The notes beneath the pieces were generated by a model. That model was not told the origin of the DNA. It ran no database searches and saw only the letters and a list, made by a program, of their open reading frames with translations. 29,250 bases of DNA from a virus: positions 1 through 29,250 of the IMG/VR virus record IMGVR_UViG_3300022842_000048; one strand, written 5' to 3'. A program made the position numbers and the translations under genes. Positions 18,944 through 25,180 of this stretch are shown piece after piece. Numbering within the stretch: position 1 is the stretch's first letter; each line of letters opens with the position of its first letter.

Positions 18944-19015
18944 TGGGGTGTAGCTCAATTGGCAGAGCAACGCTCTTGTAAAGCGTAGGTCAATAGTTCG
19001 AATCTCTTAGGTGGA
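18944..19015 (+). tRNA. tRNA-Thr(UGU)-like gene with unmatched acceptor stem
   Basis: D arm GCTC/GAGC with loop AATTGGCA, anticodon arm ACGCT/AGCGT with loop CTTGTAA (anticodon TGT, Thr) and T loop TTCGAAT are all correctly spaced. The T stem AATAG/CTCTT has one mismatch. The acceptor strands (TGGGGTG at 18944-18950 and AGGTGGA at 19009-19015) do not pair, with two wobbles at best. No CCA is encoded. It may be a decayed or chimeric tRNA rather than a working one. Confidence 0.5.
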
Positions 19016-19020
19016 TCGCA

Positions 19021-19029
19021 TGATACAAT
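19021..19029 (+). promoter_or_regulatory. extended -10 promoter for the endolysin
   Basis: TGA-TACAAT, directly after the tRNA-like gene. The expected start (~19036) gives a leader of about 11 nt carrying AGGAGA before the ATG at 19047. Its core matches the box at 29206. Confidence 0.5.
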
Positions 19030-19046
19030 ATATGTAAGGAGATAAC

Positions 19047-19823
19047 ATGTCAAATAAGTTTGTAATGCCAGTAAAGGGAAAGTATGGAATTACTTCTCCT
19101 TTTGGCTGGAGGAAAGATCCCGTAACTAAGAAAAATACTAGGCATCACAATGGTGCAGACATAGTTACTGGAAAGAAAGATGAGCCAGTTCTTGCTGTTA
19201 TGAACGGTAGAATTGTTAAGGCTCAAAAGTCTACGGCCAAGAGCGGTGGCTTTGGCTACTATGTTGTTGTTCGTCATTTTATAGATGGAAAGTTTTATAC
19301 ATCATTGTATGCTCACATGAAAGCTAATTCATTTAAGGTTAGAGTTGGTCAGCTTGTAAAGGCTGGAGATCAGCTTGGAATTATGGGAACGACTGGGTAT
19401 AGCACTGGTGTTCATTTGCACCTGGAAATATGGAAGGGCAGGACACATGGCTGGTCTGCTGACGGCAAGGGATTCGTAGAGCCAATCAGTTTTCTTGAGG
19501 CCATGGACAAAGCAGCTGAAGCAAAATCTTTTGCCAAAGTAGCGTCGCCAAAGCCAAAGACAGCTAACCCTGTACCAGATCATCTAACAGGATATAAAAC
19601 TAGCGGTAGTAACACAAAGACTTCTACCTCAAAACCTGTTACAAAGGCTCCTGTGGCTTCTAAAAAGCCTTCAAAGCCAGACAAGGTCTATACCGTAAAG
19701 TCTGGGGATACCTTGACAAAAATTGCAAGGGACAACAAGACTACGATTGCAACCCTAAAGAAATTAAATAAGATCAAGAATGCTAATTTAATTAGAGTTG
19801 GTCAGGTAATTAAACTACCGTAA
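19047..19823 (+). CDS. endolysin: M23 peptidase plus LysM domain
   Basis: 258 residues without a signal peptide, so export needs a holin. The M23 metallopeptidase spans about 5-150: H34 and D38 (RHHNGADIV), H90 (LYAHM) and H123/H125 (GVHLHLEI) form the zinc and catalytic set. A Lys/Ser/Thr/Pro-rich linker (165-212) leads to one LysM domain (214-257, VYTVKSGDTLTKIARDN to VGQVIKLP) that binds peptidoglycan. It should cut peptide cross-links in the host wall at the end of infection. Ribosome site AGGAGA is 5 nt before the ATG. Two holin-like genes follow. A virion-associated hydrolase is a less likely alternative. Confidence 0.9.
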   Translation: MSNKFVMPVKGKYGITSPFGWRKDPVTKKNTRHHNGADIVTGKKDEPVLAVMNGRIVKAQKSTAKSGGFGYYVVVRHFIDGKFYTSLYAHMKANSFKVRVGQLVKAGDQLGIMGTTGYSTGVHLHLEIWKGRTHGWSADGKGFVEPISFLEAMDKAAEAKSFAKVASPKPKTANPVPDHLTGYKTSGSNTKTSTSKPVTKAPVASKKPSKPDKVYTVKSGDTLTKIARDNKTTIATLKKLNKIKNANLIRVGQVIKLP

Positions 19824-19833
19824 AGGAAGCCTC

Positions 19834-20172
19834 ATGACATCAAGAAAGAAAAACACTGTATGGTCATCTCTTAAAAGAGTGACGCCAAATCTTATGGATA
19901 ACTTGTTTTTCTTGAAGGACTCTGATGCCGCAGAAAACAGTAATGGTCCATCCTGGAAGTTTAGGCGTAAGCTGATCTATGGATCTTATAGGCTTTCATT
20001 TGTTATGATAATTTTTGGAGCAATCACATATGCTTCAGATACAGCAGTAGGTTCTGGACTAGTGGCTGGGGGGGTAAGTCTATTAGGCATTATTCTTACA
20101 GCATATACCGCAGCTAGCACCTATGAAGATGTCAAACTATGGCAAAACAATAATGACGAAAGTCAAATGTAA
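19834..20172 (+). CDS. putative holin-like membrane protein
   Basis: 112 residues. A basic, soluble N-terminus is followed by two probable transmembrane segments (about 52-68, YRLSFVMIIFGAITYA, and 72-95, VGSGLVAGGVSLLGIILTAY) and a charged C-terminus. Two-helix topology, size and position between the endolysin and an r1t-type holin suggest a lysis role (holin, antiholin or spanin-like partner). Family membership is not certain. Confidence 0.55.
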   Translation: MTSRKKNTVWSSLKRVTPNLMDNLFFLKDSDAAENSNGPSWKFRRKLIYGSYRLSFVMIIFGAITYASDTAVGSGLVAGGVSLLGIILTAYTAASTYEDVKLWQNNNDESQM

Positions 20173-20185
20173 ATAAGGAGAAGAT

Positions 20186-20395
20186 ATGTCATTCACAAAA
20201 GAATGGTTCGCAATGATGGCAGAACGTGCTATCAAAACTGTTGCACAAACTGCTATTGCAGGAATCGGAACTACCGCACTTGGTCTACTCGATGTTGACT
20301 GGCTCGCAGTAGCTGGCTTGGCAGGTCTGGCTGGAGTTATGTCTGTCCTAACCTCAATAGCTTTCCCTGCAAAGGAAATGAAGGAATCTAAGTAG
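20186..20395 (+). CDS. holin (r1t-like)
   Basis: 69 residues. WFAMMAERAIKTVAQTAIAG, then LGLLDVDWLAVAGLAGLAGV and SVLTSIAFPAKE match the r1t-type holin pattern: an ERAIKT-AQ amphipathic first helix, a DVDW turn and a second helix ending in LTSIA. It would form membrane holes that let the endolysin reach the wall. Ribosome site AAGGAGA is close to the ATG. Confidence 0.75.
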   Translation: MSFTKEWFAMMAERAIKTVAQTAIAGIGTTALGLLDVDWLAVAGLAGLAGVMSVLTSIAFPAKEMKESK

Positions 20396-20402
20396 ATAAA
20401 CT

Positions 20403-20588
20403 ATGCCGATATATGAATATCGCTGTGGTACCTGTGATGCCCCGTACACAAAAGTGCGGGGTATTTCAGACCCAGAGCAAGAATATAATTGTGATACTTG
20501 CAATATTAAGCTTACTAGGGTATACTCTTCTGTAGGCGTTACTTTTAATGGAAGCGGCTTTTACAATACGGACAATCGAAAGGCATAA
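20403..20588 (+). CDS. FmdB-type zinc-ribbon protein
   Basis: 61 residues beginning MPIYEYRC, the hallmark start of FmdB-family putative regulatory zinc ribbons. C8, C11, C30 and C33 form the metal site (RCGTC ... NCDTC), followed by RVYSSVGVTFNGSGFYNTD, also typical of the family. The role in phages is unknown. It starts 7 nt after the holin gene. Confidence 0.8.
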   Translation: MPIYEYRCGTCDAPYTKVRGISDPEQEYNCDTCNIKLTRVYSSVGVTFNGSGFYNTDNRKA

Positions 20589-20589
20589 C

Positions 20590-20853
20590 ATGGAGAATGT
20601 TTTGACAAACACTCTAGAGAAAAGAGACAATCGCGTGGAAGAATGGACGCCAACAATCGCAGATAGGTGCGACTATGAGTGCCCATCACAAGCCTATGCA
20701 AAGCTTACGGGTGTCTCAGGAGAGCTGACCTTTTGCGTCCATCATTTTGACAAGACAGTTTCTGCTGCAGAAGACAAGATCAAGGCATTCGCATTTGACA
20801 TTCAAGATAGAAGGGACCTTCTTATTGAGAATAGGTTGCAGGGGGATGACTAG
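20590..20853 (+). CDS. DUF7455-like zinc protein
   Basis: 87 residues from the ATG at 20590; the earlier start at 20548 lies inside the FmdB-type gene. The core ADRCDYECPSQAYAKL and GELTFCVHHFDK gives Cys/Cys and Cys/His-His metal-binding positions, as in a widespread small actinobacterial protein family (DUF7455). Function is unknown. Its presence supports an actinobacterial host. Confidence 0.65.
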   Translation: MENVLTNTLEKRDNRVEEWTPTIADRCDYECPSQAYAKLTGVSGELTFCVHHFDKTVSAAEDKIKAFAFDIQDRRDLLIENRLQGDD

Positions 20854-20871
20854 TAAGAGAAGGGCTGCGCT

Positions 20872-21198
20872 ATGGAGCCAAATGACTTCTTTGAATATTT
20901 AATGATATCTGGGATAGTAGAATTCTCTGGCATGGATACAGAGACTAACGAAATGCTATACAACTTTACTGGAGACCTAGAGGACATTGACCCAGAGCTA
21001 TTTATGAAAGTGGCGGAAATGATTAATGAAGACATTTACATATTGTGGCAAAAGGGATTTTTAGATATGGATGTTACTCAGGTAAATCCAAAGGTAAGCC
21101 TAACTGAAAAAGCGCTAGACAGTGAAGTAGTTAGCAAAGAGCTAAATCGTGATGAGCAGAGAAGCCTGAGCGTTATTAAGCTGTACATGTCTAAGTAA
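20872..21198 (+). CDS. hypothetical acidic protein
   Basis: 108 residues. DFFEYLMISGIVEFSGMDTE, then EDIDPELFMKVAEMINEDIY, LWQKGFLDMD and NPKVSLTEKALD; the last part resembles a winged-helix-like 'LT.KA.D' ending. Conserved-looking proteins of this shape occur in tailed phages, with no known activity. Ribosome site GAAGGG lies 8-9 nt before the ATG. Confidence 0.55.
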   Translation: MEPNDFFEYLMISGIVEFSGMDTETNEMLYNFTGDLEDIDPELFMKVAEMINEDIYILWQKGFLDMDVTQVNPKVSLTEKALDSEVVSKELNRDEQRSLSVIKLYMSK

Positions 21199-21204
21199 TT
21201 ATTC

Positions 21205-21213
21205 AGGTATAAT
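21205..21213 (+). promoter_or_regulatory. TATAAT promoter with short leader
   Basis: AGG-TATAAT (hexamer at 21208-21213). A start near 21220 would leave about 11 nt with GAAGGGAG before the ATG at 21231, so this one is not leaderless. It differs from the TGn form by A for T. Confidence 0.45.
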
Positions 21214-21230
21214 TGTTGAAGGGAGTCTGA

Positions 21231-21653
21231 ATGGAATATTTAATTGGTGCTATCGTAATGCTAATTACGTTAAATTTCATAAATGGGTATGTGGTAAAAA
21301 AAGTTAATAAGCATCCAGCCCCAGGCGTACTGATATCCCAAAGCAGATCCTTTGAGGCTACACGGATGTTCTCCATAACCTTGCCAAATCAACTTAAATT
21401 TTTAGATACACAATCAACAAAGCATTTTGAAAGCAAACATCTTCGTGTTGTAATATTAGACGAGGTAGCATATTGGATATTTGAGAACAGCCTTTATACA
21501 GCTGATCTACTCGATGGAGATATCGATAAAAATTCTACAAAAAAGGTTGACACAATGACCTTGGATAAGGTAGAATTGGATAAGTTAGTTTTAGTTGTTG
21601 AACAGCTAACAGGAAGGAGAAGCAATGATCGTGGGTATCCAGGGGACTCGTAA
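21231..21653 (+). CDS. N-terminally membrane-anchored hypothetical protein
   Basis: 140 residues. Residues 2-20 (EYLIGAIVMLITLNFINGYV) form one transmembrane helix followed by KKVNK, so the rest is probably cytoplasmic. The soluble part has hydrophobic strands (LRVVILDEVAYWIFEN) and an acidic helix (TLDKVELDKLVLVVEQL). Family unknown. It ends 29 nt into the next gene, which fits translational coupling. Confidence 0.55.
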   Translation: MEYLIGAIVMLITLNFINGYVVKKVNKHPAPGVLISQSRSFEATRMFSITLPNQLKFLDTQSTKHFESKHLRVVILDEVAYWIFENSLYTADLLDGDIDKNSTKKVDTMTLDKVELDKLVLVVEQLTGRRSNDRGYPGDS

Positions 21654-21975
21654 TTTTAGTGATTACCAGATTCTCATGCGAGCCATGGGCAGTGCATTGT
21701 ACAGCCTTCCAGAAGATGATAAAGAGTTTTTCATCTATAGTGCTGGTCCAGCAAACATTAATTCAATGGCAACAGAGTTCTCCAATATTACAGAGCGCAG
21801 TCTAAAGGCTATTGGAATAAAGAGCAAGTTGTTTAGAGTTCCACCAAGTAACATCAAAGAAAAAATACAAGAAATAGACTACTTTATATTCCTCAGTAAA
21901 CCAGGAGAGGCCACCTCTGACTTGGTTGACGTAGCCGAGAGTGCTAACGTTGAGGTTGGAATATACAGGTATTAA
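21625..21975 (+). CDS. SLOG-like (YspA/DUF2493-type) nucleotide-binding-fold protein
   Basis: 116 residues. MIVGIQGTRNFSDYQILMRA, with a GxRxFxDY start, then FFIYSAGPANINSMATEF and IDYFIFLSKPGEATSDLVDV fit the Rossmann-like SLOG superfamily that binds nucleotide or nucleotide-derived ligands. The exact ligand and activity are unknown. It overlaps the membrane protein gene by 29 nt. Confidence 0.6.
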   Translation: MIVGIQGTRNFSDYQILMRAMGSALYSLPEDDKEFFIYSAGPANINSMATEFSNITERSLKAIGIKSKLFRVPPSNIKEKIQEIDYFIFLSKPGEATSDLVDVAESANVEVGIYRY

Positions 21976-21988
21976 TGAAGGTAAAGAA

Positions 21989-22198
21989 ATGCTAATCAAA
22001 TCCCTTGAAAAAATGGAGCAGCTAGTAAAAGATAACCGTGCATTGTCTTGGGAAGGCTGGGACGTTCTGGATAGAAAATATTATCCAGTAGCCTGGAAAT
22101 CTAAAGACGGAATATTCTATAAAGGTACGTGGTACCTTCAAAGAAAGTATGAAGTTACCCCAGATGGTTGGCATATACCTAAAAAGTTTGTGGGGTAG
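21989..22198 (+). CDS. small hypothetical protein
   Basis: 69 residues from the ATG at 21989 with GAAGG upstream; the upstream start at 21941 lies inside the previous gene. Aromatic-rich (SWEGWDVLDRKYYPVAWKSK, then GIFYKGTWYLQRKYEVTPDG) with a short helical N-terminus. Unrecognised. It lies just before the WhiB-like gene and is probably co-transcribed with it. Confidence 0.5.
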   Translation: MLIKSLEKMEQLVKDNRALSWEGWDVLDRKYYPVAWKSKDGIFYKGTWYLQRKYEVTPDGWHIPKKFVG

Positions 22199-22200
22199 GC

Positions 22201-22488
22201 TTGAAGAATGACGACTGGAAAGAATCAGCGTCCTGTAGAGACTATGAAGTAAATCTATTCTTCGATGATTATGAAGATAATGAATCACGAAGACCAGCAA
22301 TTGATAAGATCTGTTCTGAATGCCCCGTAGCAAAGCAATGCTTCGCTGTCGGAGTTTCTCAAAGAGAATGGGGAGTATGGGGAGGTATCTACCTTGAAAA
22401 CGGTAAGATAAATAGAGAATTTAATAGACACAGGACAAAGGCAGACTGGGCAGAGACCTGGCAATATTTAACGATGGACAATAAATAA
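22201..22488 (+). CDS. whiB: WhiB-like Fe-S transcription factor
   Basis: 95 residues from a TTG at 22201. Four Cys: C12 (ASCRD), C38, C41 and C47 (ICSECPVAKQCF) would hold a 4Fe-4S cluster. GVWGG (58-62) is the family's turn, and a basic C-terminus (NREFNRHRTK) can bind DNA. WhiB-like (Wbl) proteins are restricted to actinobacteria and their phages, where phage copies can override host Wbl regulation or superinfection. The GGGGTAGG upstream serves as ribosome site. Strong evidence for the host group. Confidence 0.92.
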   Translation: MKNDDWKESASCRDYEVNLFFDDYEDNESRRPAIDKICSECPVAKQCFAVGVSQREWGVWGGIYLENGKINREFNRHRTKADWAETWQYLTMDNK

Positions 22489-22489
22489 T

Positions 22490-22735
22490 ATGTATACAGA
22501 TGCAATGAGAGCAGCATTCAGATCACTGGCACACTACTCACCAAAAGGTTTTGGACTAGAGATCGTAGACAATGATCAGTTTATTACAGTACGAGCACCA
22601 GAGCGCAACTTCATGAGGCTTACTGATGAGGACAGGCGAATGGCAATAGAGTATATGGCTAGAGTAAAGAAGGCACTAGAAGATAATGGTGCAATTGTTT
22701 TGCTAGTAAGAGAAGGCGGAGAGGAGCAGGCATGA
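22490..22735 (+). CDS. hypothetical small protein
   Basis: 81 residues. DAMRAAFRSLAHYSPKGFGL, then IVDNDQFITVRAPERNFMRL and a helix (EDRRMAIEYMARVKKALED) ending in a strand GAIVLLVRE. A mixed alpha/beta fold, unrecognised. It follows the WhiB-like gene at 1 nt and overlaps the next gene through ATGA. Confidence 0.5.
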   Translation: MYTDAMRAAFRSLAHYSPKGFGLEIVDNDQFITVRAPERNFMRLTDEDRRMAIEYMARVKKALEDNGAIVLLVREGGEEQA

Positions 22736-23148
22736 TTATGGGAGTAACAGAATTCGTTTTATTCATAGCTACTATTGTACTATTTGCAAGTCTTGTTAGC
22801 TATGGACTAACCCTGAGAGTTAAGATTACTAGACTTTCTAACCTTTTAGCACAAGAGGTTGTTGACAAGATCTCCATATCAAATAAGCTTGCAGCCATGG
22901 TATCTGAGAAGAATTCAGATACCCTACAGCAAAGCGACGGGTTCATAAAGTTCTTATCTGAGTCTAGAGACTCTGCATTTAAATATATTGAAGACGTTCA
23001 AAAAGAGCTTGACACTTTTATTAAAGATGTAGGTCCAGTAGTCAATGCATATCGAGAGGTATCCACAGAGGATGCGGGATCTCAAAAAATTATAGAAGCA
23101 TATGACAATCTGGCGAAGTTTCTTCCAGAAGAATCTTCTAAGAATTAG
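22732..23148 (+). CDS. membrane-anchored coiled-coil protein
   Basis: 138 residues. One transmembrane helix (about 5-27, VTEFVLFIATIVLFASLVSY) is followed by a long charged helical, coiled-coil-like region (LAQEVVDKISISNKLAAMVS to EAYDNLAKFLPEES). No enzymatic motif. Possible roles are membrane scaffolding or lysis accessory; both are guesses. The ATGA overlap couples it to the previous gene. Confidence 0.55.
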   Translation: MIMGVTEFVLFIATIVLFASLVSYGLTLRVKITRLSNLLAQEVVDKISISNKLAAMVSEKNSDTLQQSDGFIKFLSESRDSAFKYIEDVQKELDTFIKDVGPVVNAYREVSTEDAGSQKIIEAYDNLAKFLPEESSKN

Positions 23149-23150
23149 TT

Positions 23151-23179
23151 TAAACAAAACATCTAGAATGATGTATAAT
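23151..23179 (+). promoter_or_regulatory. sigma-70-like promoter for candidate small RNA
   Basis: TAAACA (23151-23156, 4 of 6 to consensus), 17 nt, then perfect TATAAT (23174-23179). The predicted start (~23186) is only 2 nt before the 5' arm of the hairpin at 23188. Confidence 0.55.
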
Positions 23180-23187
23180 TAAATAGT

Positions 23188-23268
23188 CCCCACACAGGAC
23201 AAGGATTTAGCTTCTTAGGATGACTAGTTACCATTTTCTGGGCCAACGTACCAGGTTTCTGTGTGGGG
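23188..23268 (+). ncRNA. candidate structured small RNA closed by a perfect 10-bp helix
   Basis: CCCCACACAG (23188-23197) and CTGTGTGGGG (23259-23268) are exact inverted repeats enclosing 61 nt. Inside, CTGG (23238) pairs with CCAG (23251) around a 9-nt loop, and TTAG/CTAG can form another small stem. The helix begins where the preceding promoter should start, and the gap before it has no convincing gene. It is followed by CTTTAT, a short terminator-like tail. It is not a standard tRNA cloverleaf. It could be a small RNA or a 5' regulatory element of the TUDOR-like gene. Confidence 0.5.
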
Positions 23269-23273
23269 CTTTA

Positions 23274-23282
23274 TGCTATAAT
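23274..23282 (+). promoter_or_regulatory. extended -10 box before a leaderless ATG
   Basis: TGC-TATAAT, a perfect extended -10, 6 nt before an ATG at 23289. That ATG opens a 25-codon frame different from the TUDOR-like frame. Confidence 0.5.
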
Positions 23283-23298
23283 AAATATATGCCTTATA

Positions 23299-23691
23299 GT
23301 GTTGGAGAAAAGGGAAGCTTGGGGAGGAAATGCGGGATTCTCTTGGTCTCGCTCAATAGTAAATAGAATGAGGGATAAGGCAATGTTTAGTGATTTTGGT
23401 AAGGATTATACAAGGGCTGAGAGGCTCACAGATTTTGGCAAGGGTTATGACAAGGATGAGATGTATAAAGCCGTTAAAACGGGTGCTATGGTCTCCTGGA
23501 ATAGCTCTGGTGGTCGGGCAACGGGTAAAGTAAAGAGAATTATTTCTAGCGGAACATATAATGTGCCAGGAACAAGCGTGTCTCTAAACGCTTCTCAAGA
23601 TGATCCAGTAGCTGTCATAACCCTTTATCGTAATGGAGAAGCTACAGATGTTACAGTAGCTCATAAGCTAAAGACTCTTAGGATGCTTTAA
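23299..23691 (+). CDS. TUDOR-like (hypervirulence-associated/DUF2945-type) protein, start uncertain
   Basis: 130 residues if the GTG at 23299 is used. The C-terminal domain, GAMVSWNSSGGRATGKVKRI through VPGTSVSLNASQDDPVAVIT to TVAHKLKTL, closely follows the HVA1 TUDOR-like pattern (SWNSxGGxAxGxV ... VAHK). The N-terminal half has a repeated DFGK-Y motif (SDFGKDYTRAERLTDFGKGY). Other possible starts are GTG 23263 (inside the hairpin) and ATG 23368, just after the stop of a 25-codon ORF. Function unknown. Its TAA overlaps the stop of the converging HNH gene. Confidence 0.6.
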   Translation: MLEKREAWGGNAGFSWSRSIVNRMRDKAMFSDFGKDYTRAERLTDFGKGYDKDEMYKAVKTGAMVSWNSSGGRATGKVKRIISSGTYNVPGTSVSLNASQDDPVAVITLYRNGEATDVTVAHKLKTLRML

Positions 23692-23966
23692 GCAGCTTCC
23701 TGTTCTCTCTGGTAGGTTCTAATCTTGTGACAATTTGCACAAACAACATCACACTTAGCAACTTCTTCCCAAGCAGCCTTAGGTCCGTAGTTTCGTAATA
23801 CTCTGTAAACAACATCTACTTTATTAAACTCTGGTTTATGATCAAATTCAAGAACATAGTGTGGGTAGTGGTTTCTGCAATCAAAGCAGCCATTCTTTTC
23901 TTTATAAAGATGCAGCTCTTCTAAAGTCTTATGCAGTTCTTTGCGGTGTTTCGCTGTCTTTACCAT
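23688..23966 (-). CDS. HNH-like zinc-finger nuclease
   Basis: 92 residues. C27/C30 (CFDCRNHY) and C76/C79 (VVCANCHK) form the zinc knuckle, with the catalytic-type LEFDHKPEF (D42, H43) between them and H80 after the last Cys: the core of an HNH (His-Me finger) endonuclease. It could be a free-standing homing-type or packaging-linked nuclease. Convergent with the TUDOR-like gene, sharing the overlap at 23688-23691. Confidence 0.75.
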   Translation of the reverse strand: MVKTAKHRKELHKTLEELHLYKEKNGCFDCRNHYPHYVLEFDHKPEFNKVDVVYRVLRNYGPKAAWEEVAKCDVVCANCHKIRTYQREQEAA

Positions 23967-23988
23967 AGTTAATTAGTTTGACAAGAGT

Positions 23989-24615
23989 TTAAAAATTCTC
24001 TGGCCTGATTGCTTTGGCGAAGACTACCCTAGAGGCCATCTTGCTTGCAGCTATGATAGCAATAGGGGCAGCTATTCCTAGGATAGTTCCAGCCCACATG
24101 CGGGGCTCAAGCCATGCCCAATTCCAAAAGTCAAATGTGTGAAATCCATTAGCTAGAACAGCCAAGCCACCAAAGGCAACCATTCCAAGAATAGCTCCAA
24201 AGGTTTTCTCTGGTTTACCATTTTCTGTAATCCTTGAGGCAAGCACTAGGTACGCTACCAAGAAAAGCAGGTACATTAGCTCAATGAAGAAGAAGAATAG
24301 TCCTGCCATCCATGGCCGAGACAAACCTACAAAGGCAGCCACAGAGGTTATACCATTAAAAGAAACTATGGCAGATGAAACAAATGCAAAGCCTACTGCT
24401 ATTAGCCAAGACCAAAGAATAACCTTCTGATCTACCTGGATCCTTGGAGCTCTCTTTAGCTCTTGAAGCTCATAGCGCTCAATATTTTTATCTACTAGCC
24501 TCTTGTCAGATTCCTGCTTCTTATCTTCAGGGGGTTCGACAACGCCACGCTGGTTGTCAAGAATTCTTTGTCTGTTTGCGCTTAAGACTGGACGCCTAGC
24601 TGATAGATCACTCAT
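23989..24615 (-). CDS. four-TM membrane protein (DUF2637-like)
   Basis: 208 residues. The first ~65 are soluble and highly charged. Four hydrophobic segments follow: about 66-86 (VILWSWLIAVGFAFVSSAIV), 104-126 (AGLFFFFIELMYLLFLVAYL), 139-157 and 174-192 (WAGTILGIAAPIAIIAASK). The pattern of a charged N-terminus and a four-TM C-terminal block resembles DUF2637 proteins of actinobacterial plasmids and phages, some linked to DNA spread or segregation. That match is tentative. A leaderless promoter is directly upstream. Confidence 0.5.
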   Translation of the reverse strand: MSDLSARRPVLSANRQRILDNQRGVVEPPEDKKQESDKRLVDKNIERYELQELKRAPRIQVDQKVILWSWLIAVGFAFVSSAIVSFNGITSVAAFVGLSRPWMAGLFFFFIELMYLLFLVAYLVLASRITENGKPEKTFGAILGMVAFGGLAVLANGFHTFDFWNWAWLEPRMWAGTILGIAAPIAIIAASKMASRVVFAKAIRPENF

Positions 24616-24622
24616 ATAGTAA

Positions 24623-24631
24623 ATTATACCA
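24623..24631 (-). promoter_or_regulatory. extended -10 promoter, leaderless, minus strand
   Basis: On the minus strand: TGG-TATAAT, then 7 nt, then the ATG at 24615. No -35. The predicted start coincides with the ATG or the base before it. Confidence 0.6.
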
Positions 24632-24665
24632 CAATGTGTATAGAGAGTGGGGTGGATGGGACTTG

Positions 24666-25061
24666 CTAACTCAAATATTCTAAAGCTGACAGAATACTTT
24701 CTTTTCTGTCCTTGAGAAGACCTATCGCAGTATTGCAGTTATGACACAGAACACCACGAACACAATTACCACAAGAGGATCCTGTTTGGGGGCAGCAGTT
24801 ATGGTCATGGTCAATGGTAGTCGCATTCAAATCTTTACAGATCCAGCATTTATTATCATGCCTTGACATAAGGGTGTCGTAATACTCTTTTGTAATTTTA
24901 TGCCTAGAGAATCTTCGAGGATCGTAACCCAAAGATTGTACTGCCCTTGTTCTTTTACTTCTTTGATATACGTTAGAAGCCTCTCTGCATTCATTGCAGA
25001 TGCTAGTCTTGTCTCTAATGTGTATTGTATATCCCGAATATGTTCCACATGATTTGTGCAT
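24666..25061 (-). CDS. recombination endonuclease VII-like protein
   Basis: 131 residues. C72/C75 (KCWICKD), the catalytic TTIDHDHNCC (D84-H87) and GVLCHNCNTAIGLLKD (C106, C109, N110) are the hallmark of T4 gp49-type endonuclease VII. It resolves Holliday junctions and branched DNA before packaging. The basic N-terminus has another CxxC (ICNEC, C22/C25). No ribosome site is evident upstream of the ATG at 25061. Confidence 0.88.
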   Translation of the reverse strand: MHKSCGTYSGYTIHIRDKTSICNECREASNVYQRSKRTRAVQSLGYDPRRFSRHKITKEYYDTLMSRHDNKCWICKDLNATTIDHDHNCCPQTGSSCGNCVRGVLCHNCNTAIGLLKDRKESILSALEYLS

Positions 25062-25098
25062 GCTTAATTACATCATAATAAAAGTATCATAATCGTAG

Positions 25099-25175
25099 CC
25101 CTCCAGGTTGGGATTGAGCCAACGTGTAACTACTACCCTTTCTACGCCCAGTAAGAGCGAGGGGATACTGGAGGC
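25099..25175 (-). ncRNA. tRNA-like element with acceptor and T arms only
   Basis: On the minus strand, CCTCCAG (25174-25168) pairs perfectly with CTGGAGG (25106-25100). Directly inside the 3' strand lies a canonical T arm: GTTGG, loop CTCAATC, CCAAC, so the acceptor and T stems give a 12-bp coaxial helix with tRNA spacing. The middle 44 nt has the right length for D and anticodon arms but forms no standard 7-nt anticodon loop; the best partial match would read TAC (Val). Probably a decayed tRNA or a structured RNA. It lies between the thyX stop and the endonuclease VII gene. Confidence 0.4.
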
Positions 25176-25180
25176 GAAGA

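Noticed and set aside
18923-18944. Possible intrinsic terminator GCCC/GGGC followed by CTTT
   Set aside because: Only a 4-bp stem and three T's; the sequence runs directly into the tRNA-like gene.
23305-23320. Slippery A-AAG-GGA heptamer for programmed -1 frameshift
   Set aside because: A -1 shift leads to a frame that stops quickly; the TUDOR frame would need +1, so the heptamer cannot explain the arrangement.
24827-25048. Alternative minus-strand frame within the endonuclease VII gene
   Set aside because: It overlaps the endonuclease in another frame and lacks a recognisable domain, whereas the endonuclease frame has all catalytic residues.
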